A stretch of 64,000 nt of DNA from Rummeliibacillus suwonensis. Lineage in GTDB: Bacteria > Bacillota > Bacilli > Bacillales_A > Planococcaceae. Of the stretch, positions 52,926 to 62,178 are shown piece by piece. Under the pieces are notes generated by a model. It searched no databases. It saw nothing but the letters and a program-made list of their open reading frames with translations, and was not told the origin of the DNA. The stretch is from positions 1,331,345-1,395,344 of the forward strand of contig NZ_VCBL01000001.1 in assembly GCF_007896435.1 (NCBI RefSeq). Reading direction: 5' to 3'. Within the stretch, counting starts at the first letter, position 1, and the number at the start of each line of letters is the position of its first letter. Position numbers and translations under genes: made by a program.

Positions 52926-53462
52926 TTTTCCACTAAATATCATAAACGTTTAATTTTTCATCATAATCGTTATCGAAAAGGATCTCATTTAACATTTATG
53001 ATCAATTAATTGCCTTTTACGACAAAAATAGCTAGGTAGAAACTTTAGTTGTTACAATTAAGGCGTGAAACGAATATGCATCGTGAAGATAAATGGGACC
53101 ATTCATTGGATCATTAATACGATACTTTCTCTTAAAATTACTTTGTATCTCTAGAAAACTAAAATGTTAGTCATAATATGTTGAGTTTGGACACAAAAAA
53201 ATTAACATACTTGTTTATGAGATATATTCTTCTCTGAATGTAGCATAGATGTATGGACACACTCCATTAAATTAGTAAGATCAAACAAGAGGAATGAATA
53301 TAGCCGTTCATCAGTAAATGTCTAACCATCTATTATCAAGAATCAACAGAAGGACCATTAGAGAAAATACATAAAATTGTAAAGAAATTGATAAACTTGA
53401 GACCTTGAAATGGAATGAGTTTTTCATAGTAATTAATCACTTTATTGAGGAGAATGATAAAC

Positions 53463-54044
53463 TTGAACAAAAACAATTTTTTGAAATTACTCAAAAATAG
53501 GTTGAAGTTTATGTCTGAAAAAGAAAAAAAGGATATAGTAAATGAATACATAATACACTTTACTGAGGGGAAACGTGAAAATAAAAGTGAAGAGGAAATA
53601 TCCAAGGAGCTGGGAAACCCAGTGGATATGGCCAAAAAATTAAACGCTGCCTATGCTATCAAGAAAGTTGACGAAAATAAAAGCATCAGAAGTATGTTTA
53701 TAGCGCTATTATCAATTATGGGATTGGGCGTAATGAACTGTATTATTAGTATAATGGGTTTTTTTGTACTGCTAATACTTCTACCATTTATATTAGCTTA
53801 TATCATTGGTGTACCTATCATGATTGTATCTCCAGTGATTTTAATTGTAATGGGATTTATTAATGGATTTAGTACAATTGAATTTGAAGAAGTTTTCGAA
53901 TCCGTAAAAGGGTTTATTATAGGCTCTTTTTTAGCATTCCTAGGTTATTATATAGGGAAATCTTTTGTTAGACTATTTATTAAATACTTGAGGTGGAACG
54001 TGTCAATTGCAAGGGGGAATTATTATGAAGAAAATTCTTTTTAG
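53463..54044 (+). CDS. HAAS/DUF1700 family membrane protein
   Basis: The TTG at 53463 is preferred: GAGGAG is ten bases upstream and the protein then begins MNKNNFLKLLKNRLKFMSEKEKKDI, the normal HAAS start. The 193-residue product has the DUF1700 cytoplasmic domain (residues 1-70, with YIIHFTEGKRENKSEEEISKELGNP) and three or four membrane helices rich in Ile and Gly. Such proteins are normally the partner of a PadR regulator, but no padR gene is adjacent here. The next gene overlaps its end by 20 bases. Confidence 0.85.
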   Translation: MNKNNFLKLLKNRLKFMSEKEKKDIVNEYIIHFTEGKRENKSEEEISKELGNPVDMAKKLNAAYAIKKVDENKSIRSMFIALLSIMGLGVMNCIISIMGFFVLLILLPFILAYIIGVPIMIVSPVILIVMGFINGFSTIEFEEVFESVKGFIIGSFLAFLGYYIGKSFVRLFIKYLRWNVSIARGNYYEENSF

Positions 54045-54648
54045 CTTCCTGATTTTGTTTATACTAAGTGCATGTTCTCAGAAAGAAGAGATTGATACTG
54101 ATACTACAGAAGATGAAGTTCTTCTTTCTACACAAGATGTAAAAATCCCCAGTGTTATTTTCACCTCTGAAAAGCAAAATAGTGTAATTGATGAAAAGGA
54201 AATGAAATTAAGCATAAAAACCTATCTAGATAGCTATGAAGAATTATCAAATGCTAGTGAACCATTTCAAGAGATTATATATGAAGATAAGGAATTAGAT
54301 AAAGAAGAATTAGAGAAATTCGACAAAATTACTAAGCTTACAAAAGAAAATGATAAAAATTTTTCTAACTATATTTTAAATAATACTTTGCCTGAAGGTT
54401 ATCAAAAAGAGTCTGAAAGAATTAGCCAGTATATTACAACTGTAAATGAGACCCTTGATGAAATAGATGAAACGGTCAGCAATAGTATGGATGATGCAGA
54501 TAAAGGCGATATCCCAAAAGTAAATATTAAGTCAATATTTGATAAAATAGGTGTGGTGAATGGAAAGGAACAGAAAAAAATAGAAGATTTCCTTGATAAG
54601 AAAAAGATTGATACAAAAGCATTTGGACGACATCAAGGAAAAGAATAG
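54025..54648 (+). CDS. NDxxF motif lipoprotein
   Basis: The ATG at 54025 follows AGGGGGAATT. The 207-residue protein has a lipoprotein signal (KKILFSFLILFILSAC) with the lipobox LSAC, the Cys at about residue 16. The mature part is helical, acidic and lysine-rich, and contains ENDKNFSNYI, which fits the NDxxF motif of a Bacillales lipoprotein family. It is anchored outside the membrane. Overlap with the HAAS gene suggests that the two act together. Function unknown. Confidence 0.78.
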   Translation: MKKILFSFLILFILSACSQKEEIDTDTTEDEVLLSTQDVKIPSVIFTSEKQNSVIDEKEMKLSIKTYLDSYEELSNASEPFQEIIYEDKELDKEELEKFDKITKLTKENDKNFSNYILNNTLPEGYQKESERISQYITTVNETLDEIDETVSNSMDDADKGDIPKVNIKSIFDKIGVVNGKEQKKIEDFLDKKKIDTKAFGRHQGKE

Positions 54649-54687
54649 TAATAGAGTAATTCATAGAACTTTATAAGATTAACACTT

Positions 54688-54727
54688 AAAAAGGTGTCCT
54701 GAATTTACATTTGGATGTCTTTTTAAA
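54688..54727 (+). terminator. Terminator after the lipoprotein gene
   Basis: AAAAAGGTGTCC and GGATGTCTTTTT pair over 12 bp with three G-U pairs, followed by T and A-rich sequence. It closes the HAAS-lipoprotein operon. Confidence 0.7.
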
Positions 54728-54885
54728 ATTTTTATAATTAATAACTCAAAATTTGCAGACTGAAATCGACAATAAGCCTTAATATAGTTAGGTAGACCGC
54801 AATCTATTAGTAAAGTTGACTTTTGATTAATTTTTAAAATATCAAGCATAACTGAATTTTTGCAACAGTATGTACTAAATACTTG

Positions 54886-55012
54886 ACGGAGATCAATGTA
54901 TAAAGGCTATAGCTTTAAGGACATAGGTTTCGATTTGTCAGTCTTAGTAGGGTTTGCGCTCGTATTTATCATTTTAAATATTTTCTCATTGAAAAAGTAT
55001 AGAACACTTTAA
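54886..55012 (+). pseudogene. 3' remnant of an ABC-2 permease gene
   Basis: From 54896 the frame reads MYKGYSFKDIGFDLSVLVG, then FALVFIILNIFSLKKYRTL and a stop, clearly paralogous to the last 38 residues of the intact permease ending at 52491 (MYKGYQLNEIVSDLGVLLG, SLKKYRTL). Similarity continues upstream a few codons with a one-base insertion (TGACGGAGATC against TGACGGGTATC), then stops. It is a leftover from a duplication or replacement event in which most of the gene was lost. Confidence 0.85.
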
Positions 55013-55073
55013 GAAATTCGTTTAAATTTATTGACTTTCAACATAATTTGTTGCATCCTTATAGATAATATAA

Positions 55074-55308
55074 GCGAAGTGAAGATTAGTACGTATGTCA
55101 CTTCTGTGAAAGAGAGCAATGTTCATCGGCTGAAAGGCATTGTAACAGAACCATGCAGAACCTACTTCATAGCTCCTAGCAAAACTAGGCGCAGTCTCTA
55201 GCGTTATGAGAAATGAGTGGAGTATCGAATACGATGATATTCAACTAAGGTGGTACCACGAAGAGTTACCTTTTTCGTCCTTATTTTTAGGATGAAAAGG
55301 GTTTTTTT
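55074..55308 (+). ncRNA. T-box leader (proline-specific) of proBA
   Basis: The T-box sequence AAGGTGGTACCACG is at 55247-55260. Stem I starts GAAGT (55076-55080), with AGTACG nearby, and closes with ACTTC (55164-55168). The codon directly before that arm is CCT (55161-55163) followed by A, the specifier position, reading proline. The terminator spans 55268-55308 (CCTTTTTCGTCC with GGATGAAAAGG and T7). Uncharged tRNA-Pro would pair with CCT and the T-box to allow proBA transcription. Confidence 0.95.
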
Positions 55309-55326
55309 GTTAGGAGGATTTGTGTG

Positions 55327-56418
55327 ATGGAAAAGAAACGAATTGTCGTGAAAATTGGAAGTAGCTCTCTTACGAATGAAAAAGGGGAGATAGATCAGCT
55401 CAAATTTCATGATCATATACAAGCTATTGCGAAATTGAAGCAAACGGGTCATGAAGTAATACTTGTTTCTTCAGGTGCTGTTGCATGTGGATTTCGAAAG
55501 CTTGGTTATTCTTCGAGACCTGTTACACTAAAAGGAAAGCAAGCTGCTGCTGCTGTAGGACAAAGCTTGCTTGTTCAATCCTATACTGAACAGTTAAGTA
55601 CGTATGACATTGTAACGGCACAAATTTTATTGACAAGAACGGATTTTTCGAAAAAAGATCGCTACAAAAATGCATATGCAACACTTTCTGAACTGCTTGA
55701 TCGTTCAGTCTTACCAATTATTAACGAAAATGACACGGTTTCTATTAAAGAACTGACCTTTGGGGATAATGATATGTTATCAGCATTAGTAAGCGGTTTA
55801 GTGCATGCAGATCAGTTGATTATATTAACGGATATTAATGGTCTTTATAATGCTAACCCTAAAAGAAATCCAGATGCTGTCCGTATTAATCGATTAACTG
55901 AAATTACGGAGGAACAATTAGAATTTGCGACAACTGAGGGTTCAAAAGTAGGTACCGGCGGCATGCAGTCAAAAATACATGCTGCAAAGATAGCTTATGA
56001 TCTAGGGGTGAAAAAGGTATTCATAGGAAGAGGAAAGGGAGAAAATAAGCTCTTAGAAATTTTAAATGGCAAGGGGGATGGTACCTATATTGAAAACGAT
56101 CAATTACCTGTCTTAAACAGTCAAAAACAATGGATTTCCATATTTTCACCAGTGGCTGGAAAAATTACGATAGACCATGGTGCAGAAATTGCATTAATCG
56201 AACATGGAAAAAGTCTATTACCAGCAGGTGTAATTGGGTTAAATGGCGAATTTTCTATAGGAGATGTGGTAGAAGTCTATGGTACTGATAGACTTCTAGG
56301 AAGAGGGGAAATTTTTTATTCCTCAGAATTATTGAAGAAAGCGATGGGCAAAAAAACAAGTGAAATCGATGCACCATTTATAGAAGTGATTCATAGGGAT
56401 CGCTGGGTTCGAATATGA
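55327..56418 (+). CDS. proB: Glutamate 5-kinase
   Basis: The ATG at 55327 follows TAGGAGGATTTGTG; the GTG three bases earlier is less likely. The 363-residue enzyme has the amino-acid kinase domain (RIVVKIGSSSLTNEKGEI, LVSSGAVACGFRKLG, NENDTVS, FGDNDMLSALVSGLVHAD, GTGGMQSKIHAAKIA) and a C-terminal PUA domain (from about residue 275). It phosphorylates glutamate as the first step of proline synthesis. A proline T-box controls it. A 12-base gap separates it from proA. Confidence 0.95.
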   Translation: MEKKRIVVKIGSSSLTNEKGEIDQLKFHDHIQAIAKLKQTGHEVILVSSGAVACGFRKLGYSSRPVTLKGKQAAAAVGQSLLVQSYTEQLSTYDIVTAQILLTRTDFSKKDRYKNAYATLSELLDRSVLPIINENDTVSIKELTFGDNDMLSALVSGLVHADQLIILTDINGLYNANPKRNPDAVRINRLTEITEEQLEFATTEGSKVGTGGMQSKIHAAKIAYDLGVKKVFIGRGKGENKLLEILNGKGDGTYIENDQLPVLNSQKQWISIFSPVAGKITIDHGAEIALIEHGKSLLPAGVIGLNGEFSIGDVVEVYGTDRLLGRGEIFYSSELLKKAMGKKTSEIDAPFIEVIHRDRWVRI

Positions 56419-56430
56419 GGAGGTTTCGTT

Positions 56431-57678
56431 ATGTCAGAAGTTTTAGAAAAAGGTAAACTAGCGAAGCAAGCTAGCTTCCGATTAAACCAACAATCTACAA
56501 AAGAAAAAAATGAAGCATTAGAGCTAATTGCACAACAGTTAATAATAGATCAACAACGGATTATCCAAGAAAATGAAAAAGATATTGTGGCAGGAAAAGA
56601 AAAAGGTCTTTCACCATCTGTGTTAGATCGCATTCTATTGACAGAAGATCGGATACAGGGGATTGTAGATGGTATTCGATTAGTCATTAGTCTACCAGAT
56701 CCAGTTGGCGAGTGCCTGGAAAAAATCGATAAGGAAAATGGTTTGCATATTGAAAAAAGACGTGTTCCTCTTGGCGTGATCGGAATGATCTATGAGGCGC
56801 GTCCTAATGTTACCGTTGATGCAGCAACATTAGCATTGAAAACTGGGAATGCAGTAATATTGCGTGGTAGTTCTTCAGCCATTCATTCTAATCTTGCCTT
56901 GGTGAAGTCTATCCATGAAGCACTAAATCAATCTAAACTACCTTTAGATTCTGTTCTATTAATTGAAAATACAAGCCATGAGGCAGCGGAAGAACTATTC
57001 CATTTAAAGGAATATATTGATGTGCTCATTCCTCGAGGTGGAAAAAATTTGATCGATACAGTTGTTTCAAAGGCAACAGTTCCAGTACTTGAAACAGGCG
57101 CGGGCAATTGTCATATTTTTATCGATGAAACAGCAAAAGCTCAAATGGCGAAGGACATCGTCATTAATGCCAAAACACAAAGACCTTCTGTTTGCAATGC
57201 AGCGGAAAGTCTACTAATCCATGAAAAATGGTTTGCATCTCATGGGAAAGAGTTTATCGATAATTTGCTGAATGCAGGGGTGACCATTTATGGAGATTCA
57301 ACCATTCAGAAGGCAAATGAAGCTGTCAAGCAAGCAACAGAAACGGATTGGGGAACAGAATATTTAGCATTATCATTAAGTGCAAAAATCGTGAAAAATG
57401 TAGAAGAGGCAATCGATCATATCAATCAATATGGGACGAAACATTCAGAGGCAATCATTACGGAAAACTTTGAAAATGCAGCAAAATTTCAAACTGGGGT
57501 AGATGCAGCAGCTGTATATCATAATGCATCCACTCGTTTCACAGATGGTTTTGAATTTGGTTATGGTGCCGAAATTGGAATCAGCACCCAAAAATTGCAC
57601 GCAAGAGGCCCTATGGGATTACCTGCATTAACATCTACTAAATACTATATTTCGGGAAATGGACAAATTCGCGAATAA
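56431..57678 (+). CDS. proA: Glutamate-5-semialdehyde dehydrogenase
   Basis: The 415-residue aldehyde-dehydrogenase-family enzyme has [21 protein letters not shown] (about residues 112-132), [36 protein letters not shown], the catalytic Cys in [13 protein letters not shown], and [28 protein letters not shown]. It reduces glutamyl-5-phosphate with NADPH. TGAGGAGG precedes the ATG. ProB-ProA probably act as a complex. Confidence 0.96.
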   Translation: MSEVLEKGKLAKQASFRLNQQSTKEKNEALELIAQQLIIDQQRIIQENEKDIVAGKEKGLSPSVLDRILLTEDRIQGIVDGIRLVISLPDPVGECLEKIDKENGLHIEKRRVPLGVIGMIYEARPNVTVDAATLALKTGNAVILRGSSSAIHSNLALVKSIHEALNQSKLPLDSVLLIENTSHEAAEELFHLKEYIDVLIPRGGKNLIDTVVSKATVPVLETGAGNCHIFIDETAKAQMAKDIVINAKTQRPSVCNAAESLLIHEKWFASHGKEFIDNLLNAGVTIYGDSTIQKANEAVKQATETDWGTEYLALSLSAKIVKNVEEAIDHINQYGTKHSEAIITENFENAAKFQTGVDAAAVYHNASTRFTDGFEFGYGAEIGISTQKLHARGPMGLPALTSTKYYISGNGQIRE

Positions 57679-57769
57679 GTTAGAAAAATAGGATTCAAAG
57701 GTCGATTTACAGATTAATATTATAGTATAATAACCACGAAATGATTTTATAGAGAAAGCAGTGATCATA

Positions 57770-58216
57770 ATGGCAACAGCATCACATACAGTAGAAGTTT
57801 CAGTACCACAAAAAGAAGTTTGGGATTTTGTCAGTCATATGGAAAAGTGGGCAACATTAGTACCAGGATATCGCGAACATCAAATTTTGAATGAGAAACA
57901 ATCTACATGGACATTTGCAGGGAATGTTGGGGTTTTGAAAAAAGAAGTCAAAGTACAAATTGATATTACAGATTGGGAAGAACCACATAAAATCAGTTTC
58001 ACTTTAACAGGTTTATCAGATAAATTTTCTGGTCAAGGGTACTTTGAAGATGTTGAATTAGGTGCGAACAAAACACAAATGACTGGTCACTTAGAAATGA
58101 AAGCAGGTGGACTTGCTGCTCCTGTCCTAAATCCAATTTTTGTTGCTGTTCTTCCAAAGGCAACAAGCATATTGACCAATCGCGTTGCTAATAAAATTCA
58201 ATTGGTTCATGCGTAG
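57770..58216 (+). CDS. SRPBCC (CoxG-like) family protein
   Basis: The ATG at 57770 gives MATASHTVEVSVPQKEVWDFVSHMEKWATLVPGYREHQIL, the first strand-helix pair of the START/Bet v1 fold. The 148-residue protein has the CoxG-type ordering, but no cox genes are nearby. In Firmicutes such proteins bind a hydrophobic ligand or membrane; role unknown. The upstream ribosome site is weak (GAAAGCAG). It is not in the proBA transcript as far as can be seen. Confidence 0.83.
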   Translation: MATASHTVEVSVPQKEVWDFVSHMEKWATLVPGYREHQILNEKQSTWTFAGNVGVLKKEVKVQIDITDWEEPHKISFTLTGLSDKFSGQGYFEDVELGANKTQMTGHLEMKAGGLAAPVLNPIFVAVLPKATSILTNRVANKIQLVHA

Positions 58217-58301
58217 ATCTAGATGCTAAAGTATATATTTGGTATATTTTTGCGTGGCATAGTTGGAAATGAAAATATATATTCATAATAATATTTTAAT
58301 C

Positions 58302-58336
58302 AGGCATGTTGATTAGGAAAAAATCAACATGCCTGT
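58302..58336. repeat. Minimal family A element (termini only)
   Basis: CAGGCATGTTGATT and AATCAACATGCCTG are perfect 14-bp inverted repeats separated by just seven bases (AGGAAAA). They are the two ends of family A without any interior. It lies between two convergent genes and could also act as a terminator. Confidence 0.8.
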
Positions 58337-58376
58337 ATTACTGTTTTTACATAATAAATCGCTAAAAAATCCCAGA

Positions 58377-58778
58377 TTACATTTGATAAGGTGTTTTATC
58401 AGAAATGATTTTGAAATAAATCCCTTTTGCATCTTTTGATAAGGCATCTTTTATAGCATCTAAATCTACTAATTCATTTGTTCCGACATATTTTGCGAAT
58501 TCATCTATTAAACAATCAAAAGAATCCGTGAATAACTTACGCATGTTATCAAAATCTAAGTTTCTAAAGTTGCCATCGATTTGGAATGCTTCAATGGAAT
58601 TCATTTGTTTGGAAGCTCCTGCAAAACGGTCATCATAAACGGTATAACTTTCATCTGTAAGGGCAATGATAAATAGCTCTTCGCCTGTTACTGTTTTTAA
58701 CTCAATATGGTTTTTATGTTTTTTGACATCAACAATAATATGAATACCTTCTGCATGTCGGATATTAAATAATGACAA
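58377..58778 (-). CDS. Hypothetical protein, 133 residues
   Basis: A TTG at 58778 lies eight bases after GGAGGAAATTAA, an excellent ribosome site. The soluble protein starts MSLFNIRHAEGIHIIVDVKKHKNH, has alternating beta strands in the first half (IELKTVTGEELFIIAL, ESYTVYDDRF) and acidic helices in the second half. I do not recognise the family. No signal peptide or membrane segment. Confidence 0.68.
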   Translation of the reverse strand: MSLFNIRHAEGIHIIVDVKKHKNHIELKTVTGEELFIIALTDESYTVYDDRFAGASKQMNSIEAFQIDGNFRNLDFDNMRKLFTDSFDCLIDEFAKYVGTNELVDLDAIKDALSKDAKGIYFKIISDKTPYQM

Positions 58779-58987
58779 ATTAATTTCCTCCTCTATATAA
58801 AACTGCTTTTTACAATAATTAGAATAACATAAGAATGAACAAGTAAAAGAAAAAATATTATATTTTTTCGTAAATTTCCTTTATATTTTCTTGATTGAAT
58901 CTGTTGACAATAAATTAAATGCATTCATTAATAAATAAATGTTAAAAGTCAAGGATATAATATTAAAAAAACAAATAATTCAATTCT

Positions 58988-59005
58988 TTGTGCATTTTTT
59001 CACAT
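58988..59005 (+). promoter_or_regulatory. Rex-like operator
   Basis: TTGTGCATTTTTTCACAT resembles the Rex site TTGTGAA-N4-TTCACAA. It is about 490 bases before the DUF1641-ndh genes. In Bacillus the equivalent yjlC-ndh pair is repressed by the NADH sensor Rex. A possible minus-35 TTGACA is at 58904-58909. Tentative because of distance. Confidence 0.4.
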
Positions 59006-59114
59006 GAAATGTTCAAATTTAATGGAAACTCTATAAAGAAAGGTGTATTATCAAATGTAGAGTTATAAAAGTGGTTCATTCCACAAATTATAAGGTAGAG
59101 GTTGAATTTAAATC

Positions 59115-59402
59115 GTCAAAAAGACAATTGTTTCTATTGAAAAACGAGCACTTTTAAAAAAGGTAAACTTTCATCATCAGGATTTATCTCCTATTGATGG
59201 AAAAGGAAACATAGGCTAAATAGCTACTAGCTATGACAACGTCTATATTTCGAAATCAATCGAGCTTTTACTGGCAAATGATTCTATTCCATCCTCTATT
59301 GGATTTTCACAATCTCGAGGAGGAGAATGGATTGCCATTAATGCGATAAAAGTGGCGTGGTATGATTTTGGGCATTGTTGGTCAAATTCATCAAACAACT
59401 GA
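59115..59402 (+). pseudogene. Possible decayed coding remnant
   Basis: A 95-codon frame has one internal stop (TAA at 59217). It reads protein-like on both sides: KKTIVSIEKRALLKKVNFHH before, and IATSYDNVYISKSIELLLAN, DSIPSSIGFSQSRGGEWIAI and NAIKVAWYDFGH after. No ribosome site or start is evident. I do not recognise a family. It could be chance, though the composition differs from the AT-rich flanks. The remaining 58779-59490 interval otherwise holds only the Rex-like site. Confidence 0.35.
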
Positions 59403-59490
59403 AATGTCGAAAGATGATTGAGTATGACTTCTTTAAATTATCTGTATTCACAAATAATAAGTAAATAGTTATTGCAAAGGAGAATTGGAT

Positions 59491-59922
59491 ATGTCAGAAG
59501 CGACTAATCAATTACAAGCTGGGCAACCCGCTGTAAGCCAAGAAAAACTTGATGTATTGGATCAATTATTAAAACCTGAGGTACAAGATTCTATTACAGC
59601 ATTGGTTAACGAATTACCTAAGTTAACTGAAATGGTAACAACTTTAACTAAAATCTATGATGTTGCAGTATCATTATCAACAGATGAAATATTAAAAAAT
59701 GATATTGCTGGTGCTGTAGGTGAAATCGCAACTCCAGTTGTGAACTCAGCAAAAGGTCTAGCTGCAACAGCAATTGAAGCAAAAGATCGTGCTGCTGGAA
59801 GCACTGAAACAATTGGACTATTTGGTATCATTCGTTTACTAAAAGATCCACAAGTACAACAATTTTTCCGTTTTACGAATGCCTTCCTTCAAGTGAACGA
59901 AGAACATAAAAATTTAAAATAG
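59491..59922 (+). CDS. yjlC: DUF1641 family protein (YjlC-like)
   Basis: AAAGGAG lies eight bases before the ATG at 59491; the TTG at 59485 is too close. The 143-residue protein has the DUF1641 pattern, with VLDQLLKPEVQDSITALVNELPKLTEMVTTL (about residues 22-52) and FGIIRLLKDPQVQQFFRFTNAFL near the end. In Bacillus subtilis yjlC precedes yjlD (ndh) in one operon, as here. It may help the NADH dehydrogenase at the membrane; the role is not established. Confidence 0.87.
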   Translation: MSEATNQLQAGQPAVSQEKLDVLDQLLKPEVQDSITALVNELPKLTEMVTTLTKIYDVAVSLSTDEILKNDIAGAVGEIATPVVNSAKGLAATAIEAKDRAAGSTETIGLFGIIRLLKDPQVQQFFRFTNAFLQVNEEHKNLK

Positions 59923-59967
59923 TCTTTTCTTAACATCAATACTGATTCTGATTACGGAGGATTAATT

Positions 59968-61152
59968 ATGTCAAAAAAAATCATCATTTTAGGTGCTGGT
60001 TATGGTGGCGTTCTAACTGCCTTAACTTTCCGCAAATACGCAACAAAAGATGACGCAGAAGTTACTGTCGTCAACCAATTTCCAACTCACCAAATTATTA
60101 CAGAACTTCACCGTTTAGCTGGTGGCACAATTAGTGAACAAGCAGTTGCATTCCCATTAGAAAAAATCTTCAAAGGGAAAGACATCGATCTTCACATCGC
60201 TAAAGTTACTGAAATTTCACCAGATAATAAGTTCGTTAAATTAGATGACGGTTCATCTCTATCTTACGATGTCCTTGTAGTGGCTTTAGGAAGCCAAACT
60301 GGATATTTTGGTATCCCAGGATTAGAAGAAAACAGTATGGTCCTTAAATCTGTTAACGATGCAAATAACATCAATGCACATATCGAATCTAAAATTAAAG
60401 CTTACGCTGAAACAAAAGATCCAGCAGATGGCACAATTGTTATCGGCGGTGGCGGTCTAACAGGTATCGAACTTGTTGGTGAAATCATCGATCATATGCC
60501 AAAAGTGGCTGAAAAATATGGAGTTGACTTCAGTGAATTTAACGTTAAATTAGTGGAAGCAGGTCCAAAAATTCTCCCTGTATTACCAAACACTCTTATC
60601 GAACGTGCGACAGAATCACTTTCTAAACGCGGTGTAGAATTCTTAACAGGTCTCCCTGTAACTGCCGTTGAAGGTAACAAAATCTCTCTTAAAGATGGCC
60701 AAGTGATCGAAGCAAATACATTTGTTTGGACTGGTGGCGTAGCTGCACTTCCAGTTGTTGCTGAATCTGGCTTAGAAGTAAATCGTGGTAAAGCAACGAT
60801 CAACGAATACTTACAATCAACTTCTCATTCTGATGTATTCGTTGTTGGTGATAGTTCTGTATTGATCCCTGAAGAAGGTGCTCGTCCATTATATGCACCA
60901 ACTGCTCAAGTTGCATGGCAAATGGGGGAAACTGCAGGATATAACTTATTTGCTCAATTAAAAGGTCAACCTTTGAAAGAGTTCAAAGCAGTTAACTCTG
61001 GTACACTTGCTTCACTTGGACGTAAAGATGGTGTAGCTACAGTTGGAGCGAACAACACTGAACTTAAAGGCTTGCCTGCTACTTTGATGAAAGAAGCAAG
61101 TAACATCCGTTACCTATCACATATTAAAGCGTTATATGGTTTAGTATATTAA
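59968..61152 (+). CDS. ndh: Type II NADH dehydrogenase (NDH-2)
   Basis: The 394-residue flavoprotein has the FAD motif IIILGAGYGGVLTALTFRKYA (residues 5-25), DVLVVALGSQTGYFGIPG, the NADH-binding IVIGGGGLTGIELVGEI (about residues 150-166), FVWTGGVAALPVV and VFVVGDSSVLIPEEGARPLYAPTAQVAWQMG. It passes electrons from NADH to menaquinone without pumping protons. It lies 45 bases after yjlC with a TACGGAGGATT ribosome site. The Ndh and hydrogenase routes would feed the same quinone pool. Confidence 0.94.
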   Translation: MSKKIIILGAGYGGVLTALTFRKYATKDDAEVTVVNQFPTHQIITELHRLAGGTISEQAVAFPLEKIFKGKDIDLHIAKVTEISPDNKFVKLDDGSSLSYDVLVVALGSQTGYFGIPGLEENSMVLKSVNDANNINAHIESKIKAYAETKDPADGTIVIGGGGLTGIELVGEIIDHMPKVAEKYGVDFSEFNVKLVEAGPKILPVLPNTLIERATESLSKRGVEFLTGLPVTAVEGNKISLKDGQVIEANTFVWTGGVAALPVVAESGLEVNRGKATINEYLQSTSHSDVFVVGDSSVLIPEEGARPLYAPTAQVAWQMGETAGYNLFAQLKGQPLKEFKAVNSGTLASLGRKDGVATVGANNTELKGLPATLMKEASNIRYLSHIKALYGLVY

Positions 61153-61162
61153 GCAAAGTTTT

Positions 61163-61199
61163 AAAAACCCGATTTTCTTATGGAAAGTCGGGTTTTTTT
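61163..61199 (+). terminator. Terminator after ndh
   Basis: AACCCGATTTTC and GAAAGTCGGGTT form a strong stem (one G-U) around TTATG, followed by T7. Confidence 0.9.
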
Positions 61200-61329
61200 A
61201 AGTTTAATACCGTTTAATTACTGTTAAAGGTTTTTAACATGAGATTCTGAAAAATCCCACATTTTTTGTAGTGAAAACTTATAATAAGAAGAAAAAGCAC
61301 GAATGTTAATGAATCAATGAACTGCATCT

Positions 61330-61360
61330 CCCATTGTTAGATCATGTTTATAACAATGGG
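61330..61360 (-). terminator. Hairpin downstream of the amino-acid ABC operon
   Basis: CCCATTGTTA and TAACAATGGG are perfect arms around GATCATGTTTA, 29 bases after the stop of the minus-strand ATPase gene. It has no T run, so it may stabilise the mRNA end more than terminate. Confidence 0.5.
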
Positions 61361-61388
61361 GGCAGTTTAAAATAGCATTTGTGCCTTT

Positions 61389-62150
61389 TTAATGTTCGTT
61401 ATTATTTGATAGGGGATGAATTTGTTCTAAAAAGCGTCGAGTGCGTTCGTGCTGAGGATGCGTAAATATCTCATTTGGTGTTCCTTTTTCAACAATTTCA
61501 CCATGATCGATAAAGACTATCTCATCTGCCACTTCTTTGGCGAACCGCATTTCATGAGTGACTACAACCATCGTCATGCCTTCTTCAGCCAAATCTTTCA
61601 TGACTTGCAATACATCCCCTACAAGTTCAGGATCTAATGCAGATGTAGGTTCGTCAAAGAGCATCACTTTTGGTTCGATTCCCATTGCTCGTGCGATACC
61701 TACACGTTGCTGTTGACCACCAGACAATTGAAAAGGATAATCGTCTATTTTATCAGCAAGTCCTACTTTATTGAGTAATTGGATTGCCTTTTCTTTAGCT
61801 TGCTTCTTTGGAATTCCTTTAACGATAACAGGTCCTTCCATTACATTTTCAAGGGCAGTTTTATGAGGAAATAGATTATAATTTTGAAAAACCATTCCTG
61901 TTAAACTGCGAAATGAAACGATCTTTTTTTGAGGAATTTCTTTTCCATTAAAATTCATTAGATGATCATCTATTTCGATTGCTCCGGATGAAGGAATTTC
62001 AAGTAGATTTAAGCATCTAAGCAAAGTTGTTTTGCCAGAACCGGAAGGACCAATGATGACGATCACTTTACCAAGTTCTACCTCTAAGTCAATTCCTTTA
62101 AGAACTTCTAAGTCACCAAATGATTTATGAAGATTTTTGATGCTGATCAT
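61389..62150 (-). CDS. Amino-acid ABC transporter ATP-binding protein
   Basis: The ATG at 62150 is used because AAAAGGAGTATTAGAT precedes it; an upstream in-frame start at 62192 is rejected. The 253-residue ATPase has Walker [32 protein letters not shown], signature [17 protein letters not shown], Walker [18 protein letters not shown] and [18 protein letters not shown]. It belongs to the polar-amino-acid uptake group (GlnQ/TcyC-like). It is third in a binding protein-permease-ATPase operon. Confidence 0.94.
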   Translation of the reverse strand: MISIKNLHKSFGDLEVLKGIDLEVELGKVIVIIGPSGSGKTTLLRCLNLLEIPSSGAIEIDDHLMNFNGKEIPQKKIVSFRSLTGMVFQNYNLFPHKTALENVMEGPVIVKGIPKKQAKEKAIQLLNKVGLADKIDDYPFQLSGGQQQRVGIARAMGIEPKVMLFDEPTSALDPELVGDVLQVMKDLAEEGMTMVVVTHEMRFAKEVADEIVFIDHGEIVEKGTPNEIFTHPQHERTRRFLEQIHPLSNNNEH

Positions 62151-62178
62151 ATCTAATACTCCTTTTGTTCTTCTATTA

